Of a stretch of 64,000 nt of DNA, positions 11,915-24,617 are shown piece after piece (positions within the stretch are counted from its first letter, which is position 1; the number at the start of each line of letters is the position of its first letter). Location: contig QVOM02000029.1 of NCBI GenBank assembly GCA_003586115.2, forward strand, positions 29,960,929 through 30,024,928. Direction: 5' to 3'. Source of the stretch: Salvator merianae (lineage: Eukaryota > Chordata > Lepidosauria > Squamata > Teiidae). The notes beneath the pieces were generated by a model. It was not told where the DNA came from. It did not search any database and worked only from the letters and a program-made list of their open reading frames with translations. The position numbers were made by a program, and so were the translations under genes.

Positions 11915-12951
11915 TGGGGCTATAATACATTGTGAAAATGTTTATAACCTAAATTTCATTGCTACAGATTTTATTTCTACTCAGAAATTCTTGTAAATAT
12001 TTTGATTTTATTTACCCTGAAGTCTGGTAAAAAAGTACCTCTATATCATAGCCTCTGACTGAACAGGTAGCTGCCCTTCCCCTTTCAAGCAAGGTAATTT
12101 GTGGGTTTTAGTTCCCTGAATGTTGTGTTTTTATACTGGTATTATTGGACCTGTCCTTAAACTTTAGGGTATAGGGCAGGATAGAAATGTAAATAAATAA
12201 ATAAGTTTCTTCATTTTCCTCATCTTAACTGTTTAAATTTTTAAAAGGCTTAATTTTAAGAAACGCAGATTTATGTCAGTTTTCAGCAGGCAAGAGGAAA
12301 TGTCTGTCTCTTTGAGGCTGAAGATCCTGTTTTGTTAGAACTAAGAAGATTCTGACAAAGCAAGACTTGGTTTTGTTCCTAACTTCGAACAAATCTTTTT
12401 TTGAAGGGCATTTTTGTTCTAAATTCAAAATAGTCCCAAACCCTTGTTTCTAGTCTAAAACGTTTCGACTCTAAACATTTTATACATGACTGTTTTCCCA
12501 GAGATTTCTGGAGGTACTTGTATCTTTAAGATACTGGTGACAAAAGTATTTCAAATTATAGTATTAAGATTTTGTTAGGAAAGGAGATTGATTAAATCTG
12601 CATTCTGGCAGTAAGTGTGGGTGATGCTGTTGTGAGTTGCAATCTGTAATAAATCAACTGTCTTAGAATGAGACATGATTTCATTGTAGGTGATGGAGCT
12701 GTTTCTTAATAGCCATACTTTAGTGTCAGTAAAGTTTTTTTAAGCAATCCTGACATATTTGAGGTTTGGCTCTTTCTATAAGACTACAAAAGTTGTTTTG
12801 TGTGTTTTTCTGTTGCTCTGTAATGTGATATTATGATTTGTGTTACATAATAATAAATAGACTTAATTTTGTAAAAAATTGCAATATTGTCAGGATAAAC
12901 ATTTGTTGTATTTTATGGCTTGGAAATGATTGCTATAGAAATGCCCTACAG

Positions 12952-13495
12952 CAGGGGTCCCCAACCACCGGTCCGTGGACCAGGACCGGGCCATTGGGAT
13001 TTTTTTGCCGGTCCGCACCGCCGCCGCAGACCAGCACTAAATACTGACAGTGTGCTCTGCTCTGCGGCAGCTCAGAGAACATTATGCAGGGCGTGACGGG
13101 GCAGGGAAGCGGGCTGGCCTCAGTAGACGCAGCTCCAGGCAGAGAACATTATGCGGGGCGTGCCGGGGCTGGGAAGCGGGCTGGCCTCAGTGACGCGGCT
13201 CCCGGCACAGCACATTATGTGGGGTGCGGTGGGGCGGGTTGGCGATCTGGCCACAGTGTCATGGCTCCTGGCATAGCTCCTGGCGGGGAACTGGTCTACA
13301 GCGCTGTAGTCACATTCACATTATAAATGTCATAATTAAATGATAAGTATGCACAAAACTCCAACCCCCTCCATAACCCTGCCCCATATGACCAAAGCCC
13401 CGCCCCTGCCCCACCCCCATCCCGCCCTGCTGGGCCATGAAAAAATGGTCTTGCTTGAAGCTGGTCCCTGGTGCAAAAAAGGTTGGGGACCCCTG
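12952..13495. mobile_element. hAT superfamily non-autonomous DNA transposon, complete
   Basis: Perfect 15-bp terminal inverted repeats CAGGGGTCCCCAACC / GGTTGGGGACCCCTG, flanked on both sides by the identical 8-bp target duplication CCCTACAG (12944-12951 and 13496-13503). Internally GC- and CpG-rich, with a quasi-repeated segment containing AGAGAACATTATGC near 13075-13150. There is no transposase coding. The ends and the 8-bp duplication are diagnostic of hAT (Charlie-like). The exact duplication indicates modest age. Confidence 0.95.
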
Positions 13496-15254
13496 CCCTA
13501 CAGGTCTTTCTCATATTATACAGTAATTTTCCCCTGGGCAGAAATATGCAGTTATATAGGGTGCAGAGAAAGAGATAAACAACTCTTTACTCTTAGCCTT
13601 TGATCTCTGTAAGTCTAACCAGCTGTAAACACAGTTCATTATATTTTACTGAGATAAAGCCTAGTAGTGTTTATCTATCCTGTGGTCACTGCAAGCTGGC
13701 TCTGCTGCCCCTAAGAAAATGAATATTTGTGGTCTTTCTCATTCTTCTACAGGACTCACTGTCTGGATTAATAATAATAATAATAATCGCTAATAATCAG
13801 ACCTTCTCAATAATAGCAGTATAAAATATTAGACTTAAGTTAATGTAAAGAGACCATGTAGCTGATTGGACTTAGTCTCCTTAAACTGCAGTAATTAAAT
13901 TTGATCCAAGATGAAGTAGATCAAACAGTTCTTTGGACACCATCAGGTGTTTCTAACTATAATAGCCAGTACTGCTTGAATCAGAGGAGTTTTGTCCTAG
14001 GAGTGCCTTATAAATTGAGCTCAACAGCCCTTCAGTGACATCAATCCTTCCCTCCATTTACAACTTGAAAGACTCCTCTGGTGCTTCTTGAGAACGCCTC
14101 AATGGCGGAGAAACAATTTGTTTTCGCTGCTGCTACTACACAGTAGGGAACGTAATGTGTCCTTACCTGTGTTGAGTCAGAATCACAGTGAGATTTATAC
14201 TTTCCTGCTTTTTGTGGGATAACAGGGCATTTTATGGGTTCTGAAGCAAGATCAAGGGCACTTGGGAACAAATGCATTGATGGTTTTGTTCATTTATAAG
14301 TCCACAGCAAGACTAGTCCCTTGGAAGACGTGTCAGCCATATCAACTGGAAAATTCCCCAAAGCATTCTGGAATTAGTTTGATTGTATAGGTTCAATATG
14401 TTTTAATTTAACTTTTTTGTATTTTTGTAAACTGCACAGAGAATCTTTGATATTGGACAGCTATATAAATAAATATATATTATTCATATAAAATAAATAT
14501 GCCTCATAGGGTGGGCTATCTCTGTGGGTTATCATCCCCACAAGAAGGGTTGATCTTATAAGTCTAAAACTACCAACAAATTATCCTTGTATGAAAACTT
14601 TTCTCCCAGCCATCTCGTTAACTTATTTGCATCAACCTGACCTGCTCCGTAATAGAAGCCAAACCAAAGTTATGGGTGTACTGAGACAAGCCCATTGTTG
14701 TCACGAACACCATGAAGAATTGACCTGGCCCACCAGAAGTGGACTTGGCATTTACATTGAAGTCCCCAGCCAATATGTTGAAGGGTGCTTTCCGCACCGT
14801 ATCAAAAGGGAACCAGTGTCATCTCAGACAGGCAGTTAATAGCAGCAACAAACTTAAACTTCTTTGGAGAACTTGTTTCATTAGGTTGGATTCAAAGGTA
14901 CCTTTAAAAATGCAGAATATATCTTCCACTTATTTTCTCTTTAAATCTGTTAGCAGAAAAATGTGTCACAAGTTTTCTTGTGGCTTTTTGATAACTTACG
15001 CATCATATACCATAGGCTAGGCTTATGTTCTATGTGCTATGTACTTTCAGATGCTGAAAGATATGCATTTTGTTCCTGTCCCCACATTCTTTAGCCTTAA
15101 TTTTTATTTCCCTTCCTCACTTCCTCCAGCCTCCAAACTTCCATTTAGCTCCTCTCCTTACTTGGAGCCTGTAGACATGCCCAGTAAGGGTGGTGTGTGG
15201 ACATGGTCATTTGACAAGTGACAAAATTCCATAGATATAGGGACAGATATGTCA

Positions 15255-15385
15255 ATTTACTGGGAAAATGTATTTATTTATTTGTTTATTGTTGGCATTG
15301 ATACCTCACTTGCTTCCAAAGAGTGTAAGACTGTGCATATTATTCTCCTCCATTTATCCTCACAACAACCTTGTGAGGTACACTA
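15255..15385 (-). repeat. MIR/CORE-SINE-like or L2 tail fragment, antisense
   Basis: Contains CCTCACAACAACCTTGTGAGG at about 15357-15377, a segment well known from antisense MIR/L2 copies, preceded by a (TTTA)n stretch at 15270-15290. It is only a fragment with no flanking duplication seen. Confidence 0.5.
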
Positions 15386-15394
15386 ATTTTTATT

Positions 15395-15870
15395 ATAGTT
15401 TTTTTTAGAAATTTTATTAACAGATTCAAAATCAACAAACAACAAACAAACTGACAATAAGTGCCGGATAACTCGCACTGCATAAACAATACAAAATACA
15501 AGACAACTCAATAGAAATAAAATGCTCCCCCTTCCCCTCCCCCAGCCTATCTAATATATATTACCATGTTGTTTTGACGAGGACATGTTTTACCCAGTCT
15601 ATTTTGTAATAAAGTTTTTAGGATCATTCATTTATGTCATCATATCAATTTCATCTAGCAGCAGAGGCCAAACTTAATAAGATTATTCCTTGTGTCCACC
15701 CCTTCCATATCTGATTTTTGAGCAGTTATACACTCATTCACAAATATTTCCCATAACAACCTATACCAATCCTAAAACTACCTAAAATAAAATAAAAAGT
15801 ATACCTTCCCCTTAGATACCAAATTGTTAATCTTTCTGAGTCTGATTACAATGTATTTATTTGTGGGATT
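15395..15870 (-). repeat. Probable antisense LINE 3' UTR with oligo(T) start
   Basis: Begins with an eight-T run (about 15398-15406, an antisense poly(A)) and continues with A/C-rich, G-poor sequence such as CAACAAACAACAAACAAAC and a run of C/T (15525-15543). Base composition resembles antisense L1-type 3' UTRs of squamates. The family is a guess. Confidence 0.35.
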
Positions 15871-16020
15871 TTACAAATTGCAGACTATTTAGGTGATCCT
15901 AGTTTTTAATAGATATTTTTATTTGGTTTAATTGTGATTTTGAATTGTGAATTGCCTCTAAAATAAGTGATACAGAATTTTTTAAATAATAAGCTAATGG
16001 GATATTGTTTGTTTCTGTAG

Positions 16021-16223
16021 TTTTCAGGATTTTGATGTTCAAGGATCACGGCGATGCAGCTCAGATTCCCTAACAATAGGGACCTACAAAAACATGGAAA
16101 GTTACAGAGTATGTGGATCTTCAATTCCATCTCCATACATTTCTTCACAGGAGCACGTTTGGATCAAATTTCACTCAGATGACAGCATATCAAGGAAGGG
16201 CTTCAGATTGACTTATTTCACAG
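16021..16223 (+). CDS. LRP12: LRP12 exon 4 (second half of CUB 1)
   Basis: Acceptor CTGTAG at 16020; donor G|GTGACT at 16224. The 203 nt encode residues 65-133. The exon finishes the CUB fold with FQDFDVQGSRRC, the Cys pair partner in YRVCGSS, the HVWIKFHSDDSISRKGF strand and the closing FRLTYF. The conserved SD-SISRKGF loop is typical of LRP12. Remembered mammalian sequence has a tryptophan in the segment read here as SSDSLTIG; the change to Ser is a local difference, not a frame problem. Phase 2 in, phase 1 out. Confidence 0.95.
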
Positions 16224-18356
16224 GTGACTTTCAAAATCAGTTTTAATGCGATCATTTTATAGTTTGTTTGATAGATTGTAGCCTATCCTGAGACCTTTAG
16301 GTGTAGGCAGCTCACAACAATAAATATATAAAATATATCTAAAGCATATTTAAAATATAAACCTCCCTTCCTGCCAGGGCAACACTTAGAGGATGCTGAC
16401 CATCAAAGGCCCGGATGAAGAGGTGTTTGGCGAACCTCCAGAGGGAGGTTGTTCCAAACTCTGGGAGCCCACAGAAAAGGCTTTTTTGTATGTCCATGCA
16501 CCTCTGAAAGAGGGGGAACTATCCCTCTCTGTAAGATCTCAGTACTTGAGTAGGTCTGTGTGGGAGAAGACACTCCTTCAGATAACTGGCCAAGCTAGAG
16601 TAACAATAATCAAGCACTGGGAACTGAGGGCCATAAATGCAACAGGATGTTGGAAAGAAAGAGTGTAAATATAACTGTATTGGGAAAATTAACAGACATT
16701 ATAAAAGGCAACAAAAGCCAAGGTGTTTTGAAACAGCTGGAAAAGCCAAAGTACAGTATGCAATATTTACCATTCTTAGACACGTTCCAATCCTTAACTA
16801 CTATCATAGTTGTGGGTATGCCGTATGACATGATATAAAACTTGTTTATTAGAAATATGGAATATTAACATTATTTTTCATATAATTTGTCCAAATGAAT
16901 CAAGTTTCTTTTTAAAAAAAACTGTATAAAACAGACTTTGTGTGTGTTCGATTATTTGTTATTTTCCTTTTATATGTATTTTATTTCTTTATTGGTCTGA
17001 TAGTGAAGTAATTTTTAAACTCAAATACTTTGGCTACTTATGGAGAAGACAAGCTTCACTAGAAAAAAATGTGATGCTGGGAGAGACTGAGGGCAAAAGA
17101 AGGGATAGCAGAGGACAGGTTAGATAGTGTTGTGGAGGCAATGAACATGAGTTTAGGCAAACTTCAGGAGACGGTGTAGAACAGACAGGCCTGGGGTTCT
17201 GCGGTCCAGGGAGTCATGAGGAGCCAAACACAATTAAGTGACTAAACCGTAACAATTGTTCTCCCTATGAATCACATTTGAAGCATCAGGTAAAATACTG
17301 ATATGTCTTCTCACAGCACAAAATTGCAGTTGTTTGATAGCCAGTTGTGACTAAAAGATTTAGGCCTGCAGCCACATTTTCTGTGTTTGTGCTTTGGGCA
17401 GGGCAGGGCAGGGCAGGAGCAACCTAGAAAAGAGAGGAAGGGAGTTGAATGGGTCAATGTAACTTGATGCAGCAATACAATTGCAAGAAAGTTGCCAGAC
17501 TGCTCCTACCGTTACCACGACTGACCTCAGTTCTACTATTTCCAGACTGTAAGTCTCAACTTACTCTTAGCTATCCTCACCACTTCAGCTAATCCCTTAA
17601 GAACTCCTCCTAGGCTTCAGGAAAAGCCGTAGCATGACTGCCACCACTGTTGCTCAACTCTTGCATCTTCTTCCATCTGGCCCCATGAGTCACTGGCAAA
17701 GCCCAGCCTTGACAAAAATAGTCGCCAGAAACCACAAGAAGGAACTTGCCTCGCCCCTGTGAGGCAAGTCCAGCTGCCTGCTTCCACACTGCCCAAAGCA
17801 GGGAAAATGAAAGTCTGTTTCCTTTAAAAGGGCTTTGAAAGAAATCTACAGTCTCATCTCACCTACCTAAGACCAGGAAGATTGGCCAGTGCTCCCTTCT
17901 TCTGTCTCAAGCAGCATAGGATTTATTACTTATCCACTTCTGTCCTGAACTGTGAAAGATAACTTCTTCTAGCTGCATTGAGTTCATCTCCAGGAACAGG
18001 GGGAAAAAACCCTACTCCTTTCTGCTACACCCAATATATTCAAACTGTGGCCCTCCAGATGTTTCAGAAATGCAATTTCCAACAGCCCTAGCCAGACTAT
18101 CCAGTGGTAAGGAGTGATGGAAGCAACATTGGCAACATCTAGAGGGTTAATTTTTGATCATCTCAATTTAAAAAAAAATACTAGTTGAACTCAGTTGAAT
18201 CTGTTTGTGTATACATTTTCATTTAATCTGTTAAAATGCAATTTTCAACTGACAGATTCTAATTGGAAAGTGAAGGCTATAATAGTTAATAGTAAGGGCT
18301 GAAACTATCAAAGTTAAAAACCAAAAATAATTCTTTTTTTAACATACAATTTGTAG
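16224..18356 (+). other. LRP12 intron 4
   Basis: Contains an unclassified interspersed repeat at about 16275-16640 (a LINE-tail-like CCTGAGACCTTTAGGT start), a Bov-B 3' end (17015-17242), a (GGGCA)5 run at 17396-17416 and a fragment at 18044-18130 starting TGTGGCCCTCCAGATGTTT, which resembles a common squamate palindromic repeat also seen near 32715-32815 and 59580-59695. Otherwise nothing recognisable. It ends with TTTGTAG (18356). Confidence 0.7.
17015..17242 (+). mobile_element. Bov-B LINE 3' end, sense
   Basis: Translation near 17020-17120 gives LKYFGYLWRRQASLEKNVML, the C-terminal motif of Bov-B ORF2 (compare FGHLMRR..SLEKTLMLG). It is followed by the 3' tail with CAGGGAGTCATGAGGAGCCAA and ends in an AACCGTAACAATTG-like tail. 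Only about 230 bp remain, a strongly 5'-truncated copy. Confidence 0.8.
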
Positions 18357-19455
18357 GAAAATCCAGCGAACCAAGCTGTGACTGTAACCAGTACCATTGT
18401 GCTAATGGAAAATGCATTCCAGAATCTTGGAAATGTAACGACATGGATGAATGTGGAGACAACTCTGATGAAGAAGTTTGTGCCAAAGCCAATCCTCCAA
18501 CTACTGTTTCCTTCCAGCCATGTGCATATAACCAGTTCCAGTGTTTGTCTCGTTTCAATGTTTACACGTGCATTCCAGAATCCTCAAAATGTGATGGGAA
18601 CCTTGACTGTCTTGACTTGGGAGATGAAATAGACTGCGGTGTGCCAGCGTGTGGACAGTTGTTAAAATATTTTTACGGTACTTTCAATTCTCCCAACTAT
18701 CCAGACTTTTATCCTCCAGGGAGCAACTGCACTTGGCTAATAGACACTGGTGATCATCGCAAAGTCATTTTGCGTTTCACTGATTTTAAACTTGATGGTA
18801 CTGGTTATGGAGACTATGTCAAAATATATGATGGATTAGAAGAGAATCCACGCAAGCTATTGCGTGTTTTAACTGCATTTGATTCACATGCTCCTCTTAC
18901 AGTTGTTTCATCTTCTGGCCAGATCAGAGTACATTTTTGTGCCGACAAAGTGAATGCTGCAAGAGGATTTAATGCTACATATCAAGTAGATGGCTTTTGC
19001 CTGCCATGGGAAATCCCATGCGGTGGAAACTGGGGTTGTTACACAGAGCAGCAGCGCTGTGATGGTTACTGGCACTGTCCTAATGGTAGGGATGAAACTA
19101 ACTGTACCATGTGCCAAAAAGAAGAATTTCCTTGTGCTCGAAATGGTGCCTGCTACCCACGCTCTGATCGCTGCAACTACCAAAATCATTGCCCCAATGG
19201 CTCAGATGAGAAGAATTGTTTCTTTTGCCAGCCGGGAAACTTCCATTGCAAAAATAACCGATGTGTGTTTGAAAGCTGGGTTTGTGATTCTCAAGACGAT
19301 TGTGGTGACGGCAGTGATGAGGAGAATTGTCCTGTTATTGTGCCCACCAGAGTAATAACTGCTGCTGTCATTGGGAGCCTTATTTGTGGGCTACTGCTTG
19401 TCATTGCTTTGGGATGCACTTGTAAGCTTTACTCACTGAGAATGTTTGAACGAAG
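18357..19455 (+). CDS. LRP12: LRP12 exon 5 (LDLa 1-2, CUB 2, LDLa 3-5, membrane segment)
   Basis: Acceptor TTTGTAG at 18356; donor AG|GTAAGT at 19456. The 1099 nt encode residues 133-499. In order: LDLa 1 (six Cys from 140 to 174, calcium-binding box DECGDNSDEE); LDLa 2 (188-226, box LDLGDEID); CUB 2 (231-344, with YFYGTFNSPNYPDFYPPGSN); three more LDLa modules with boxes NGRDE, NGSDE and DDCGDGSDEE; then VITAAVIGSLICGLLLVIAL as a single membrane segment followed by a basic stop (KLYSLRMFERR). Sequons include NCTW, NATY and NCTM. LDLa 2 reads SRFNVYTC where I remember SRFTKVYTC in mammals, a one-residue shortening between cysteines. Confidence 0.98.
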
Positions 19456-20731
19456 GTAAGTGTTGTTGTTTTTTAAATCTATGCTTCAAGTTTCTTTCTG
19501 ATTTAATTGACATTGCTCCACATATTCATGGGAAGTTCCATACTGGACTTCTATGTCATAGCTTGTGGTCTCCATGCTTGCTCCTGGCTGTAGGTAATTT
19601 ATGGAGAGAACTACAGTCCTATGTAAAGGCCATTGTCAGTCAAAGCTCTCATTGATGTTTGCCATCCTCAGAACCTGCCATCAAATCTTTTGTCCTCCAA
19701 CATGGTCATAAGGATAGCTAAATAAAACTAGTTAAGAATGAATGGGGTTATTTCGTAATGACCAAAATGCCCCTCAAGTTCATAGATTTCAGTTCAGTAC
19801 TCAGCAAATCGGGTTCAGACTGAAATTTCCTACCAGAAGTAGTGTGACAGCAACTAGCCTGGAAGCAACTAGCTTCAAGAAAGGGTTAGACAAATTTATG
19901 GAGGATAGGTGTATCACTGGCTACGAGAAGTGATGCCTAGGTACTATCTCTAGGTTGGAGAAACAGTCAGGATGCCTCTGAAGGCCATTTGCAAGGTGTC
20001 AAGAGAGGTGAAGGTTTTGCCTTTGTCTTCTACTTGAGAATGCCCAGAAGCAAATGGTGGGCTACCGTGTGAGATAGGATGCTGGTCTAAATGGACTGTA
20101 GCCTGATCCAGCAAGGCTTCTCGTGTTCGTATATTCTTAATGGTTCCTTGAGTTTGTGCCCTCTTCTGCCTTTGCAAACACTGCCTCCCTACATTGCACT
20201 CTGACTTCCCTCTACCATGTCCTGACATTTCCCCCATTTCTGCATGACACAGGGCATCCTCCCATGTGCTTCCATAGCCTTACCTTGTCTGTTGCACAGT
20301 ATATAAGCTGGCATGCTTATCAATCCTACTAAGCCTTCTGGAAGTAGAGGACCATGGTTTCTCCCAGAGGGGTCTCCACTGCCTGTATGTTCTCAGATAT
20401 GAAAGAAGGAGGGAGAGATCACACGTGGTGGCAGGAGGCCAGGGCACAGTCATGGGAAGACTACGCATGCAGAAAAGCTTTGGGAACTATTTGATGAACC
20501 ATCCAGCTGATTCTAGGATAGAAACAGAAGCCAAGACAGGGCTAGCAAACAGTCTCCTGGTGGATCTACTGAGCAGGTCCCAGCCCAGGGCTGCTACTTA
20601 GAGAGGCTACATGCTAAAATTTGACATTTGTAAACAACAGAGGAAAGAGAACAGGAAATGAAGACAAAGATCTTGGTCATGGCAGTTAAAATAATTGTAT
20701 GCCAATATAATCTATTTGTATTCTTAAATAG
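19456..20731 (+). other. LRP12 intron 5
   Basis: Contains a sense CR1 3' end (19742-20150). The remaining sequence on both sides has no recognisable element. It ends with TTAAATAG (20731). Confidence 0.75.
19742..20150 (+). mobile_element. CR1 LINE 3' end, sense
   Basis: The coding relic at about 19840-19935 reads like the CR1 ORF2 end (SF-KGLDKFMED). The characteristic 3' UTR follows: GATGCCTAGGTACT, AAGGCCATTTGCA, GGTGAAGGTTTTGCC and a final CCTGATCCAGCAAGGCTTCT. It is the same 3' UTR as the antisense copies at 44270 and 55463. 5'-truncated. Confidence 0.8.
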
Positions 20732-20864
20732 ATCATTTGAAACACAGTTGTCAAGAGTTGAGGCAGAGCTTTTAAGAAGGGAAGCACCTCCTTCCTATGG
20801 ACAGCTGATTGCTCAGGGTTTAATTCCACCAGTTGAAGATTTCCCTGTCTGTTCACCAAATCAG
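20732..20864 (+). CDS. LRP12: LRP12 exon 6 (juxtamembrane cytoplasmic tail)
   Basis: Acceptor AAATAG at 20731; donor CAG|GTAAGA at 20865. The 133 nt complete Arg499 and encode 500-543. The segment contains SFETQLSRVEAELLRREAPP, a PPSY motif (residues 518-521, PPxY type, a possible WW-domain ligand) and a leucine pair in EAELLRRE. It ends in phase 0 at SPNQ, ahead of exon 7. Conservation with mammalian LRP12 is almost complete as I remember it, which suggests binding functions for this part of the tail. Confidence 0.97.
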
Positions 20865-23374
20865 GTAAGACTTTGCTTATTAATTCAAAATATATTGCTC
20901 TTAGTGTGCTTTTTCACTTAGCTAATCCAAGCTGCCTGGTCTTAAACAATATAAGACACATACCCGTTTCTTCAAAACTGCTAGAGTCTAGTGTATTCCA
21001 TGACATTTTAATGAAATTCATTTTATTGTTCACCACATTGTCCACACATTTACTTTGGTATAATTTTACTTTTGGATGATTATTGCCTAAGAAAACAACT
21101 TAATGAAGCCACTTGATGCAAAACAAAAGTGCTGATTTATTGTTGAAAAGAAACTTCTGTTTTATTTTGTTTCTTAAGCAAATACATTGGCTTTCACTCT
21201 TCATTACTGGAGTTTCCTAAACATTTAAAAACTCTATACTTTTCTAGGGTCTACAGGTATCAATGAACACCCCCTTCCATCTGACTAAGGTTGTTCACAA
21301 CAAAGTGAAATTGCAATAATCATACAAAGCAAAATGACAGTATCCAATTCAGTGCATAAAACTATCAAATATACATTGCAAAACAAGATAAGTGAATAAT
21401 AAGAAACATACAATACAATAATATACAAGCTGTATAATATACAGTACAGGACAAAATAGAGCAAAACAGTAAAAAGTCATGTTAATACTAACAAGGTCAC
21501 ACAAAGTAACAAAAGAAAAATTAGGGTGCTTCCAGATGTTGGCTAAAATCCATGATTTTCCTGGCACCCCCAAGCACTAATACATTTGTTTAACTGGCAT
21601 GGCTTCCCCTGGAAACAAAATATAAAATGAAAACACTAAAACAATAACAGTACATGAACATGGGTGTGGTGTTCCATTTGTTTCTCTTCCACTCCACTCT
21701 TCTTTCTTATTTTGACACCATTACACTGTAGTTTAGTAACATACTTCCAATGTGGTGTTATGGAAGACAGCAGTCACCATACCATCAGTTTTCAAGTGGC
21801 AGAGAGCAGCTGAACATGTATCTTTATGTATGAGGAAAACAGTTCTGTTTGGATTTTCTGGGTTTTTTCCCATTGTCACCAAAAGACACAAAACTGAAAG
21901 CCCTTCTTCACTGGTTTCAAAGAACTGGTGTTGCAAACCATAGTGACATGAGATTCCCAAAAATAGTTGAAAATTGCTAGTGGTTTTCAAAATGCCCTGC
22001 TTAGTCAGCTTCTCAGCTACATCACAAAGTATACTACAAGTATCTCAGTTTTGAAAAATATGGGATGTTGCTGTTTGAAACTGTTTCTCTGCCATGCTGG
22101 ATTTGTTCTCACCACGTGGAGAAGTGGTGTTTTTTGAACACCGGCTCAGTTGAAAGTACTTTAATGTCTGTGAAAAATGTTACTGTAATGGCCAACACAA
22201 GATATTTTGCGTGCTATATTTTAACACCACATGGTGGCGCTTAACCACCTTGTTCATAAAACTCTTCAGTTCCTTTTATTTGGAAGTGTTGGCAATCATT
22301 GATTTGCCATAAAGCAAGGAACACATGTGTTTTTCTATTTCCGTTAGTGTAAATAATCCTAAAGTAAAAACAGCAAGTACAGCTCTTTGTGGCACTGGAT
22401 ATAGCTTATTAGTCCTATACAGAGTCAGTTAATTAGATAAGTATTAAGACAAGCCTAGACCAGTCCAACAAAAAGTATAAAATTAACGATAAAATCAACA
22501 AATCTTAGGTTCATTTGAAATTATTTCCCTAATGACCATAGCTCCTTCGCAAACTTTTGCTATCATCCAGGTAACTACTTCTTTCAGATAGCAAGAAAAA
22601 GCTGAACATAAAACTGGCTTGTCTTGCCTAGAAACCTGGACAGAATAAATGCTGGATATTTATTAGGGATGATATTATAGAGTGGCCATGAAAGGTCTTC
22701 AGTGGCTCTTCGTGAGCATGAGCACAAATTATTTGAGTGGGGAATTTCCTTGAATTTACCCTCCAGAGCAGTTGAAGGTAACATTTAATCAGTGCAAAAG
22801 CTCTTTGATACTTAGGAAACTCTAATAAAAATAAATATCTAGCTGTGTAATAGCTTTTGTTGAAAAGCAGCAATGTGATTCTTGCTTGTTTTTGCAATAT
22901 TGTTTTGTAACCTCATGTCCCACAAATTTGGCATTCAAGGGGGGAATTTTCATAACTTAGTCCAAATATATTTGATAAATAAATGCGTCATCAAGCTTAA
23001 TATTAGTACATTTTGCCATGATTTGAGAAGGAAAGTGAATTATTAAAATGTCATTTAAATAAGTAATTTTGGGTATCCAAATGTAATATTTCTATCTTTA
23101 AATAAAATAGTAGTTGATTCCAGAAATGTATTGGAAATATATGCAAATATATTTTGTTTAAACATTTCTTTATCCAATGCAATTAATTGTATTGAAACAA
23201 GTATTTCTACTGGTACTAGTAACATTTAGGTTTCTCTGTTATACCCCTTTTCTGCAAAGATGGATTTTCATACATTTGCTTAAGGGGGATATCAGTGCAT
23301 CTCTTACTGACTTTTTTTCCTGTGTTTTCTTCATGAAAGTCATATCTATCAATGGCAGTTCCTCCTTCTGGCAG

Positions 23375-23560
23375 TAGGAGGCGGTATGCCTCCAGAGGTC
23401 AGCTGCTGAGAGACTGGGAGAAAGGCAAGCTGTGTGTTTGTGCTCTGCTAGTGGGCTTCTTGTGCAGCTAGTTGGCCACTGACAGAACAGGCTGCTAGAC
23501 TTAGATGGGCCTTAGGTCTAATCCATTGGGCCACTTCTTATGATCTTACTTAAAAAAACA
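23375..23560 (+). mobile_element. CR1-like LINE 3' tail, sense
   Basis: Ends with GGCTGCTAGACTTAGATGGGCCTTAGGTCTAATCCATTGGGCC..CTTCTTATGATCTTA, the standard CR1-type 3' terminus of reptiles, followed by an A-rich stretch. Only the 3' UTR remains. Confidence 0.6.
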
Positions 23561-24084
23561 AAATTAAATGAAAATTGCTGTTTCAAATACAGAACTAACT
23601 TGTACTTTGCCTTTTTTCCAGAAGAAACTGCAGTTCAAATATAATACAATATCGTTATAACTTGGTATTAGTGAAGGCTGCTTTCCTCAGAAATTTCACA
23701 GGCAGTCAGTTGGCGAATAACCCTCTATTAGGGAATAATAGGGCTTAGGAGGAGCGACCTGTAAAAATTTCCTCAGTTTCCCATAGGCCAAAGCTGTGGA
23801 TGGGAAGAAAAAAACAGCTTCCTTGCAATGGTGACAGCAAAAAGAAGAAGCAAGGAATGAAAGAAGGCAAACAGGAAAGGGATAAGGAAGCAATAGTAGG
23901 GCACCGGTAGGCAGAAAACATTTTAAAAATTAATCCCGAAAGAGAAAAAGAGAGAGAAAGCAGGGCTAAGGGGTTAGTGAAAAAACAAAACAGCAGCTGG
24001 TACAGCCAAAAGCTAAAGAAAGAAACTGGGAAAACAGTGGCAAAAATCTGATGAAGCAGGCTTAGTCTATGAAAGCTACTTCTT

Positions 24085-24180
24085 TCTCTCTGTTAGTCTC
24101 TAAGGTGCTACTAGACCCCCTTGCTTACTGATCCAGACGGATCTTGCTTACTGATTCAGACTAACATGGCTACGTCTTTG
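24085..24180. repeat. Reptile-type interspersed repeat fragment
   Basis: Contains GTTAGTCTCTAAGGTGCTACTAGAC and a closing TTCAGACTAACATGGCTAC, phrases I know from a repeat common in reptile genomes whose class I cannot name safely. A segment CTTGCTTACTGATYCAGAC occurs twice in tandem (about 24121-24166). Confidence 0.45.
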
Positions 24181-24617
24181 AATTCTAGTGACAAAATGAT
24201 AGCCAAAATACTGCCTTTGAATAAGAGAGTCACAATTATTGTGATGCTGTACAACCTACAAGTTGCAAATATGCAAAAATTGTGAGTAGGAAAGGAACAA
24301 CTGCACACCAAAAAAATTACAGTTAAGCACCATAAAAAAGTGGACAAGCTGAAGTATACAAATGTGTAAACATTAGAAGAAGGTGAAAGGGAATAGCCAG
24401 AATTCTTTTTCCTTAGGCACCAAAACACAGTGCTATTTGGCCACTGCCTTTTAGCTGCTGCCCTGGGGCTCTGGTGCTTAAATAATTGCCTGGCCCCACC
24501 TACTTCAGTCTCGGGAACAGTTTAATAGGGCAGCATGAGATGGCATTAGCTCTACCATCATTTTTAAGCTCTATTTTCATCTGTAACGTTTGATTTATCC
24601 ATGTTTTTGTTTTGCAG

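Larger units (their letters stand above)
11892..16020 (+). other. LRP12 intron 3
   Basis: Holds L2-like LINE tails ending in AATAAATAAATAA (about 12140-12210) and ATAAATAAATA (about 14420-14480), a complete 544-bp hAT element (12952-13495), a (TAA)n run at 13767-13787, a MIR/CORE-SINE-like fragment (15255-15385) and an A/T-rich LINE-like tail (15395-15870). The rest, including 14500-15250, shows nothing I can classify. It ends at TTTCTGTAG (16020). Confidence 0.75.
20865..24617 (+). other. LRP12 intron 6
   Basis: A/T-rich, A-rich antisense LINE-like sequence at about 21295-21500; a CR1 3' tail (23375-23560); a reptile-type interspersed repeat fragment (24085-24180); purine-rich AGAGA stretches near 23935-23965. 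I see nothing classifiable in 21720-23370. It ends with TTTTGTTTTGCAG (24617). Confidence 0.7.
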
